DNA from: Apricaphanius iberus
Taxonomy: Eukaryota; Chordata; Actinopteri; Cyprinodontiformes; Aphaniidae
Assembly: GCA_028564705.1 (NCBI GenBank)
Contig: JAPXFQ010000189.1
Span: forward strand, 558,001-622,000
Length of the DNA: 64,000 nucleotides
Direction: 5' to 3'
The position numbers were made by a program, and so were the translations under genes. Positions within the stretch are counted from its first letter, which is position 1. Every line of letters begins with the position of its first letter. Of this stretch, positions 1 through 10,100 are shown one piece after another. The notes under the pieces were generated by a model, which was given only the letters and a program-made list of their open reading frames with translations, searched no databases and was not told the DNA's origin.

Positions 1-990
1 TTTAAGCATTTGGATCAACTTTGATATGAACCATTTCAAATCATTTGAACTTTGAACGCAATTATTAATTAATTTTGATCAGACATTTTTTCACAGGCAT
101 TCTTCAGTTTATCATCTGTGATACTTTTTTGTTAGCAAAATAAAAAGAAAGTTGGAGTCATTATGTTTTTGTTTTGAACATTCAGGTTTGATGGGGGGAA
201 AAAATAAAATAATAGAAGAAATCGGTAAGGGAGATATAGTTTTCACAGTATTGTGAACTAATGATAAAAACATGGATTTATATCTTTTAGGTAAAGAACA
301 GAGACTGAGCATTTTTGAACTCATCCCTTAAACAAGCTAAATTTAGGGAAGTGAGACGCTGTATTCGACCAATCAACGGCCCTTAAAGATCACCCAAATA
401 CATCTGTCCAAACCCGTTTTAATCAGAAAAATATTTCCAAACTAAGAAAGTTGGTTTCAAAACAGGAGCTTGAAAATGTCATCAAGGCTCTGCTGCAAGA
501 GTCTTCACTGGAACAAACCGAAGACCTCAAGTGACTCCCTTGACCACACAATCCAACTTAAACTCTCAGGTCTAGGTTTAAAGTGCTTTCCAGGCTGTTG
601 CACTTCAACTTTGTTTTAACGCAGTCTTCAGAATCTTGCAGCTGAAGACTTTAATTAAATCTCGTTTTGCCTTGGGATTTTTTTCTCTCCAAATATTGCA
701 TTTGTTTTTAACCATTTGTTAAACATGTGTTTCTTATTAAGTTTATAGTTCCTGTGTAAAGCACTCTGGGATTTTTATCTGCAAAATGTCCTATAAAAAT
801 AACGTTTGCCGTCACTGTAGTCCATACTTATCCAGATTTGGAAAATAGCACAAAAAAAAAATCTAATTCCATTTTGGATCCGTGATAATAGTACTTGGCT
901 ACATCTGTTCAAATATAAGGCAGCAGGACTTTGATAGGTTTCTAGAAAATATAAAAACTTGAGAAAAAAAACAAAAAAAAAAACACCCAC
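1..990. other. Last visible dnajc7 intron or 3' side; no final exon seen
   Basis: AT-rich DNA. It should be the intron between dnajc7 exon 12 and an exon outside the window. It contains a plus-strand open frame at 355-534 (listed separately). At about 735-800 there is a fragment resembling the retroposon 3'-UTR motif with gtaaagcactctgggattt. No frame encodes the dnajc7 C-terminus. Confidence 0.5.
355..534 (+). other. Protein-like 59-codon open frame without Met, in the dnajc7 intron
   Basis: Frame 1 is open from after TGA (352-354) to TGA at 532-534. The translation is hydrophilic and helix-like, with KLRKLVSKQELENVIKALLQ followed by ESSLEQTEDLK and a stop. It has no ATG, so it could only be a terminal exon (an AG acceptor lies at 354-355, with a poor pyrimidine tract) or a decayed transposon or retrocopy piece. 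I recognise no family. It is on the strand opposite dnajc7. Composition looks more coding-like than chance in this AT-rich area, but length alone does not prove it. Confidence 0.25.
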
Positions 991-1146
991 CTCCTCCATC
1001 AAAGCAGCCGTCATCCTCCAGGTCGTGTCCGCTATCGTAGCGCATCTTCTTCTTGGGGTCAGAGAGGACGGTGAAAGCCTCCCCTACTTCCTTGAACTTC
1101 TTCTCCTCCTCTTTCTGCACCTCTGGAGCTGCTCCACTGTGGCGGT
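991..1146 (-). CDS. dnajc7: dnajc7 coding exon 12 (end of J domain)
   Basis: Encodes residues 409-460: the Asp of [20 protein letters not shown], helix III, and the start of the acidic/Gly tail ([11 protein letters not shown]). The donor gtgggt leaves one base, so another exon must follow. Homologues end with a short Phe/Gly-rich segment that I do not find in 1-990. Confidence 0.9.
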
Positions 1147-4100
1147 CTGCAACACAATAAATGTATCAATTTACCTGAAAAGTTAATAAATATCAGCAAT
1201 AATCAGTGGCACAAAGAAGTATCCATATGCCACTGACCTTTTCTAATTTTGTTAAATTATACAGTATATATCTAAAACACATTTATGTGATATCTTAACA
1301 CAAAGTAGCGCATAATTGTGAAGTGGAAAGAAAAATGATACATGGGTAATCATTTTTTCCATAGTGAAAATCTGAAAATAGCCAGCATACATTTGCATAT
1401 AGCCCAGTTTACCACCATTCCCTGAAATAAAAGTCCAGTGCAGTAAATCTTATTAAAGAAAAGCATCACGAAGACCAAGGTACACAGCAGACAGTTCAAA
1501 ACAGAAGTCATAACAGCATCCCGAGCTTTGAATATCTCACAGAGTAATATGTAATCACTCAGGAAAAAATGGAAAAGAATGACAACTGCAATTCTACCAA
1601 GACCTAGCTGACTCCCTAAAGACCAGTAAATACTCTGCAAAAACAGAGAAACTGGTTCTTTCTCCCAGAGCTGCAAGAGCCAAATCAAGTAATTATGTTC
1701 CTGCAGCTGGTTTTTGACAGATATTCTGGTCAGAAACTTTTTCTTGTAACATGTCTGAGGAATACAGTTTCGGTAAAGGTGTGCGACACTGGCAGAGATC
1801 TATCAAGACATCCGAGGAGTTCTGCATGAGTTAGGAAAACATCCAGGATTTAAAAAAATGGGAAAAGATCCAGCGGGACAACCATCCTAACTAAACAGAC
1901 GGGGCAACAGGAAAGTGGTTTGGATCAAATTATGTTTGAATATTCTCGTAAAAAGTACAAAGCTAAACTAAGGGAGTATTTGTAGCAAGTAGGGGTGTAA
2001 TGGATCACAGGGAGGTGTTGAACCGTTCGGCTTGTTTGGTCCACTTGCGTATCGTTTCTGTGTATTTTTTTCATGAAATAATGTAAATGTATTATTAGCG
2101 TCATATTAAGCGCAACGGAACAAGTTCCTAGACGGGTTTTTGCACGGACGCTGCATTGAGTGACGCACAGTGGAGCTGCACGAGCACATTGAAGTAAATA
2201 CATGAGCAGCATCATGGCGGCAGCGAAAGAGAAGCCAGAGCTTGAAGACCCTCCCAACTCACTACGGTCTCCTGTTTGGGAACACTTTGGCTTCCCTGTT
2301 AAAATTCCAAACTGGGATAGACAACTCGATAAATCCGACATTTTATGCCGACATTGTTTCACGGAGATCAGGTATGCAGCAGGCAACACAGCAAACATGT
2401 TAACACACTTCAAACGGCACCATGCGAATGTTAATATCACTTCTACTAAGAAGAAAAGCAGCCATGTCCCACTACCTCTAACGGCAGCATTTAAACAAAC
2501 ACTGTCAAGTAGTTCGGATCGGGCGAAAAGTTCATCAGTGTGGCCAAAAAATGTCAACTTTAACAGCTGAAGCTGTTGCTGCAGTGTTAAAAGTTTTCAG
2601 GTCGTAACTAGTAGTTACAGTATTTTATTATTATTTTAAAATTAAACAACTTTTCACTATAAAGAGTGCAATTTATTTAGGATAACAGCCAATGAGTCGC
2701 ATTTATTCATTTTATGCAACAATTCTAATCTGCATCTGCAGCTTTTTCGAAATAAATATTTTCTAAGTGTTTCTGTACCAAAAATTAACCAATATGAGCC
2801 CTTCAAGACACTGAACTAGGGCTGCACGATTATGTCCAAAAAAATAATCACGATTATTTTGATCAATATTGTAACCACGATTCTTAATCACGATCATTCA
2901 TTCAGTCCTGTAAAATATCTATTTTTATTGCACCAATTATAAACTTTTAAAACTGTAAAAAACATACTCCTATATGTATATATTTAAAAGTACAAGCTAA
3001 ATATGTTATTGCAGAGTGCAATCTCAAAGTGCCATTTATGGGAAACAATTACAGCTTATACAGAAAAGGCCTTTGACATTCCCTGCATCCAAATCCTTAG
3101 CATTTATTATGCTACATAGTAACTATTACTCACCTGTTAATGTAATACTGTATAGCAAACGATTGCATAATAGGCATGATATCAGACATACTGCTCCACC
3201 ATTTTGCGTGTCCTTTGACCCATATGACTTCTGTTGACCCAGATGTTTACGTTACGTTCGTCTGTGGTCCCGCCATCCTCTAGCTGTTATTTTGTCTGGT
3301 ATGACTGAACAACTTAAATGTTTAATCAGTCAAAAAACAATTACAGTAATCAATAACATCACTACATGTACATTTATCTGCCGAAACTGTGGCGGTGTCA
3401 ATGGTTGACAGTTTGTCTGTAGCCAGTTTTAGCTAGGTCCGTCTTCTTCTATGATTTTGGGGCGCCCGCTGCATTGTGGGATAGCGTAGCATCCACCGGC
3501 TGTTTACTGTGGCGGTTGTACACTTTCGGAAACTTTCTGCTCACTAGTCAGATCCATAATGGAGATTTGGATCTACTACATTGCTCAAATACTCCTTTTC
3601 CCCTGCTACGTAGCAAGCGTAGTGCAGCCATTACGAGTGCTGAGTGGCGTGTGCGCGGTTTTCATTTGGTCAGCTTAATGAAGCTTTAGCCATGCGTTTG
3701 CCCCCTGGTGGTTTGCAGACTATTGGTTGAGGCAGTGTATGATAAAGAGGCACGCAGTGAAGCTCGCATTTTGAATGTAAATATCGTTCACGATCAGGTT
3801 CATTTAATTGTGGCCACCAAAATCGTGATCACGATCAAAATCCAATTAATTGTGCAGCCCTACACTGAACCGAACAGAATATGATTTTAGCATGTCGTTA
3901 CACCCCTAGTAGTAAAACTTGCAAACCGATTCCCATAAAAACACCCCATCCAAGCTAATTGAGCATTTCTTTGAATGAGCAGAAGCTTTAGTTTACACAC
4001 GTGTAAAACCTTTTCTAAGTGATAGGAGTATTCTGCAAAGCACTGTAAACTGGTGTTAGGTGTGTGACAGGAGCTAGACAGATACCTGGGTGGTGCATGA

Positions 4101-7100
4101 GGGCACGCTTGCGGTACGCCTTTTTGATCTCGTCCTCTGTGGCGTTCTTGCCGACCCCAAGCACCTTGTAGTAATCTTTTCTTTTGCTCTTCTTAAGCTC
4201 CATCTGCGCCGTCTTCAGCAGATGTTTGTGATCTGAAAGTGCAGCAGTGAGCCGGGCCTGGTTTACAGTTTTAAGCGTGCAAAGCTGTACATGTAAGGTG
4301 AAGGAGGTACCTAGGGGGAAAACCGATGCAGCAGCGTACCTGAGGTTTTTTCAGTCTGGTAAACTTTTTCATAGTCCCGTACAGCCTCCTCGTACTGCTC
4401 TGTGTCCATGTAGCTACAGGGGTCACAAAGTCAGTGAAAAACTGAAACATGGTGAACAACAGAACCCAAACTGGGTACAACTGACTGCAGAACGTACCAC
4501 TGAGCTCTTCTCAAGTAGGCCTTGATGTATGTGTCATCGAGCTTGATTGCACTGGTACAGTCTTCTATCGCTTGGTTAGGTTTCTTCAGCTGTTGGTGTG
4601 TTCATCAGTTAATAACTGTCAGGTAACTGGAGGCCTAAACCTAATATTAATACTTACAGATATTTCTTAATGTCTCCTCCACAACGGCTCAGTGTTACAG
4701 CCTGTGGAATAATAAAGTGTGTAACTCTAAGCCGACTTGTTGCCAGGTACCTTTGCTCCTGCTGTGGCTCTGTTGCAGTAGAGTTTAGCGTTGGTCTTGA
4801 TGTTGTTGGGGTCTATCGCCAGCGCTTCAGTATACAGAAGATAGGCAGCTTCATAGTTACAGTTCTTGAATGCCTGGTTGCCCTCATCTTTCTTGGCTTT
4901 TAGAGCTTTGGCATTCTATTTAGGTAGAAAACACAAAACAATCATGTCTCTCTTTCTGAAGATCAGAGGTCCTCCTGATTATTTCAGACTAAAAACTGCA
5001 CTTTACACAACACTTTACTATGAAGACATTGAAGGTATGTCTAAACCTGGAGCCAAAGTGGAAGGGGCGGATAGTTACTCTGGAAATACTTATATAATAT
5101 TATTAATTTTTATTAATATTAATATTTTATTATATTAATATTTATTTTACTCATGCATAACCTGAACAGAGAAACATTTTAAACAAACGTAAAAAAAAAA
5201 AAAAAGTCTAAAGCAAGACATGCAACCATGAAAGTTCCATCATAAGATCAACCACATTTGAGAGTAAATAAAGATAAATTCTTAATATTTGTTTCGATCT
5301 TAAATAAATGTATTTTACACATATCAAATAGACTTTTAAACTCTTTTGTAAAGAAATCTGGACTAACCTTAAATTTAACATTTTCAATGTCAAATTAAAT
5401 GTTTACTGAGGTTAGAGCAGCTTTGGAACTACAGCACAGGAGAAACTGATATAATATCACATGGACGTTACGAAACACACTGGGGGAAACAGTTACCCTG
5501 CAGGCTAGTCGGGCCTTTTCGTGATCAGGTGCCATTCGCAGAGCCTGGACGAAGAACTGCACCGCTTTATCAATGCAGTCCTCATAATAGAGACACAGTC
5601 CGCGGACGTAAAGTGCATCTGCGTTGGTCGAGTCCATCCTCAGAATGTCACTAGAGGAGATAGATTTTTAGAGATCTGGTTTAAAGACACTGGAAACCAA
5701 GCTCCATATTTAATCGTTACTTATAAAACAGAGCAAAAGAAGTAGCACGATTTTGATTAATTGCGTGCAGAGATCACACCTTGCCACAGATTGAGCTTCA
5801 GGGTAACGTCCGAGCAGAGCAAGGCACTCCGCCTTGTGGATTTTAAAGCGGTGGCAGGCAGGGGCCAAAGCCAAGGCTCGATCCATGCAGTACACCACCT
5901 GGATCAGGACAACAGGCAAAACATTAGCCTCACTGTACCAGTTACACTCAGATTTTACATTTACGCACAAGGAATGATTACTAATATAAGAGAGTATCAA
6001 GAAAGTTCGTTTTTCTAGTAAAAAAGGGTCCATCTCTGGCAAGAGGAGGAGGCAACAGTAAAATTAAGTTTTCTGACTTTCTAGGATGCTTTTCTAAAGT
6101 TAAAGATAAATGTGATGGTTATTTTTTCAAGACGCTATTCCTTTCTTTTGATGGATACACTACAAAAGTATAATCATTGATTTCATCCTTAAATCCATTT
6201 TCCAGTTTGATGAAGATGTAACTTTAGGTTTGGTGGAGAAAAACAAACTGAATTCACCTTTCTGAAATCCCGCTTTTCGAAGCTAAAGTCAGCCATTTTT
6301 TCATACTCCAGCAGGACGGCTGCATTCTTTTTCTAAAAAAAGAACAGCAGCGAATAGTTAAGATCAATTTCAAATCAAAAACAAAGAAATTACTTAAATA
6401 CAAAATTAAAACATTCAATCTATTCAATCCAATCCAGTCAATATTTTTATTTTAGGTTTTAATAAAGTTCCCACCTCCTGTTTGGCCTCTTTGTTGTTTA
6501 GATCCAACTCCAGAACCTTCTGAAAGCAGCGGCTGGCCGCCATGGCGTTTCCCAGAGACATGTGGCACTTGCCCTCGCGCAGATGTCCCTGTGTAGAAAA
6601 AGGAGAACAACTTCAGACGAACTGTGTGAAACATCTTCAAATCATTCTCTGTGAATTACAAATACACACAGCAGACAGTAATGGAGACGCTCCAGCAGAG
6701 ATGGACATCAGCACCCAACACTTTCTAGATTTCCATCCTGGAGGGAAACTAGACGTAGGGATGAGAGATATGGCTTCTAATCTATATTGCGGTGTGGTAA
6801 CAATATTTATTGTGAAATATATTTGTTGTAAAAAATGCATTTAAAAACAGTAATTTTTTTTCCTAAAACTGCAACACAGATATTCTCACAAAATAAAGAT
6901 GAATATATTTTAAACATAATACAAGCTAAAATGTTACGAAACACAAAGTTATAAATTGTTTTAATTGAAGTTTAGCATGTAAAAAGAGAAGTAACCTTTG
7001 TTTCTGCTTTCCTGATTACTTATAAATAAATTCATTATCACACAAAAATAAAGCTGCCTCTATTCGAATTAAAAATGCTTCAAGTTCTACATGTTTCTGT

Positions 7101-10100
7101 TCCATTTAATAGAAAAAAACTCATTTTAAACTTGCAATATCACTGGAAATTAGTATTTATTCTCCTCGCACACCTGGTACAAGGTACATAGGAACAGCTT
7201 GATGACATCATCAAAACGTAGAATTGCAGTAGGATGTTACAGTCAAAATATCTACCGTTGGCTAAACTTATATAAATTCTACCTAATACCATTTTTTTTA
7301 ATCGCCCACTACTAACTGGTAGTAATAAGACAACAATGAGCACCTTGTACCTACTGAGATGATTAACTGCAACATTTGCATCTCACGTAAACGGATCAAA
7401 AAGTCATCCTGAAAATAGCAGCCAGGAGGAAAGTTATTAAAAATGAAACGAAATGTTGGATTCGGCATACAGGTTCAGTTAATACAGCTAGAAAGGATTG
7501 GTCAGGCCCAAAATATGGGTGTAGTGATGGACTCGGACCTGAACTTTCAGAAACACAAAGACAATCACATAGTCAGCAATTTATGACCAGAACAACATTT
7601 CCAGGCTTACAGGATGAATACTTTCATCTTTAAGCCAACTGATAAATACAACAGTGTTTTCATGGATTCCTAAACAGCCAACCGGACAGTTGCAGTTGAT
7701 TGCTGCTGCTTGCATCATGTTAAAGAGTAAGAAAAAATAGACCATGTCACCCCAGTTCTAAAGTCCTTACGCTGGTTACATTATAGCAGCTTTTGTAAAA
7801 CGGTGGTTAAAACTCACAGGGGAAGCATAATAAGAAAATACAGAAACACTTCAGAGGCATTCGTAAGTGCAAGGATAATATAAATATGGTAAAATTAAGG
7901 TGTTTGGGGCAGATTAAACTGTATTAAAAGCGGCGTTCAGACTGCCCTGAGCACTCCTATTCCACGGATACAGCTGATCAAGACTTGATGTATAAATACT
8001 GCTGAATGGCTCAAACTGGCTCTAAACTTCTCAGGATGAATGAAAAAACAGAAAATTGGCTAAAAATAAAGTCCGGGTAAAAAAACAAACAACGGAATTC
8101 CCCTTTAATCAATAGGGAGCCTAAGTCCCGCCTTTCTACATCCGGTCCATGGATGCCCTACTGCCCCCCCCCCAAAAAATGAATGAGAGTCAATGGAGCG
8201 ATTAAAGTTTTTTTCTGATCCAGTTTTAAATGCGCCGTGGATCGAACGTGAATCCAAAAAAATAATTTGGATGCAGAGAAAACACTGATGTTCAACCTGA
8301 GGCAAAGTTACTAAAGGTTTTTTTGTGAAAACGTTTAGCGGACTACAACTGCAGAAGAAGAAGGAGATCGAGGGTCGTAACCTCCAGGCAATAAATCTGA
8401 AAAGTAGCAACTATTTCGGGGGTAAAGCAATCGGTGGAATGAGAGCCAGGATGGAAGAGAAACTCTACAAGCCCTAGGTGAGTGTTTTACATGCTATAGC
8501 TAGTGCTAGCTCCCGTTAGCCAAATTGCGTCAAACATATTCGAATTGCACATCATCAGAAAATAACCTTTATCGCTTCGTTGACTTCCATTCATTATTTT
8601 TTCAGTTTGGGGACGCATGGGCCGACCAGAAGGGGAGGAGACTTAGGCTCCCCATTCTGCTTTTGAAAAGGTACAATATGTAATTTTAACATCTTGTGGT
8701 CAGATTGGAGTACTGCAGTCGAAGAAAAAGTAGTCGGTTCTCAGTCACTCAACCCCTCTCCTCTGTGAATTTCTTGGAGAGTCGCCAGTTTCTAATCGTC
8801 CAGAAGATGCACAATGACGAGCGAAGACGAGTTATACTTAAAGTAGCTCGAGATATTTTTAGAGCACACTATTTTACTGTTAGCAGTGTTAGCCTTTAGC
8901 TCAGTTATCGTTATATTAGAAAAGCCGGCGCACTGTTTAGTGTTGAAGACTGTGGCAACCTTAAGGGGTTCTCATGTGATTCGCTCTGGAACGAGGACGT
9001 ATGGACGCAGGACAGATACCACCCAGCTGGCTGAGATTAAAATTTCGTTTCAATGTAACCTTCTTTCCAACACTGACATTAGACTTTTGTGTGAATAACT
9101 CACCGTAAAATTCTAAGATACTGCACCTTTAAAATCAAGACTATTATTACAGAAAAGGATACTTGAAAATTCAGCTTTTAAAACCTTTGAGGGAAAAAAA
9201 CCGACCTTCATGAAATAGTCATCCAGACGCACGGCCTGCTGGGAGTCTTCTAGGGCTTCTCGGAAGCGACTGAGCATCATGAGGGTGGCCGCCCTGTTGC
9301 CGTAGTAACTGGCATTTCTGGGACATGCATCTATGGATTTTAAAGAAAGAAAGTTACATTTACTAGAAAAAATGGCCTAGTTGAAGAGAATAAAGACAAG
9401 AAGTGATAAAAACGGATTATTCTCTACGGTGGGGCAGAAGTGAGGGGTTTGGGCGGAGTGGAAAAAAAGAAGAAGTAAATAAGTAAATAACGGCTGTAAT
9501 CTCACCGATGGCCTTGGTGTAATAGTTGAAGGCTTCAGAGTAATCTTTCTTGCTGTAGTATGCATTCCCTTGCTCTTTGAAGCCTTCAGCTTCACTGGAG
9601 AGGAAATAAACAGAAATTAAAGTAGAAAAGAATAGATAAAGAGGACACAGACAGATCAACCAAACTTACTCTGCCAGAAGGAGAATAAGAGAGGAATTTA
9701 GTATAACAAATAGGACGGTAGGACATAAAATTTACATTATTTTGATTTATCCAAAAAAACAAGTTTTTTTTAAAGGATTCAGCTGCGCTGCTTTATACCT
9801 GAAACTGGGACATCGGAGGAGAGGAGGGTACGCACTAAATATAGCTTCGAAACTCACCTGCTGCTGTTCTGATAGAAGGGCCGGTTGTTAGAATAAAAAT
9901 CAAACAGGGAATCTGCAGCTGCTCTCCTTTGATCACAACCCCCGGCCCCAGTGACAATAAGTGAAAGACGACCGCTAAATCGTTTAATCAACATCCAGGT
10001 CTTACTGTATCGTGGCATGTATCTTGGAATCATCAAGATTAAAGCGGGTGATTCTTGGAAGTACTTAGGTCTAAGGAAGTGTCAGCTATGTGGCAAAAAT

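Larger units (their letters stand above)
1990..3908 (+). mobile_element. hAT-family DNA transposon remnant (outer element)
   Basis: It is bounded by perfect 11-bp terminal inverted repeats: taggggtgtaa at 1990-2000 and its complement at 3898-3908. The flanking 8-bp target duplication matches 6 of 8 (gtagcaag and gtagtaaa), as expected for an old hAT insertion. Inside is a BED zinc-finger frame at 2202-2570 typical of hAT transposase N-termini, but the catalytic part is missing. A second hAT (2817-3862) has inserted into it. It lies in the dnajc7 intron between exons 11 and 12. Confidence 0.85.
1147..4085 (-). other. dnajc7 intron 11, mostly transposon DNA
   Basis: A 2.9-kb intron that splits the HPD codon. 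About 1.9 kb of it is the two nested hAT elements. The remainder (1147-1981) is AT-rich, with no recognised coding or RNA feature. Confidence 0.7.
6589..9205 (-). other. dnajc7 intron 3 with several MITE-like repeats
   Basis: A 2.6-kb intron. It carries a relic related to the long-TIR element seen at 59 kb (about 7,915-8,075), a repeat with long imperfect inverted ends (8114-8653) and a further short MITE (about 8667-9131). No exon was recognised between the phase-compatible exons 3 and 4. Confidence 0.6.

Noticed and set aside
775..1120. Extension of the J-domain frame past 991 into [10 protein letters not shown]
   Set aside because: It reads through the splice donor gtgggt into an A/T-run intron; the family does not have this sequence.
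1925..2557. 210-codon minus-strand frame overlapping the hAT element
   Set aside because: It lies opposite the BED-finger transposase frame and has no family motif; a shadow frame.
7330..7415. Possible extra dnajc7 exon (gatgactttttgatccg on the minus strand)
   Set aside because: Exons 3 and 4 already join in phase into the conserved protein, and this stretch has no matching homologous segment.
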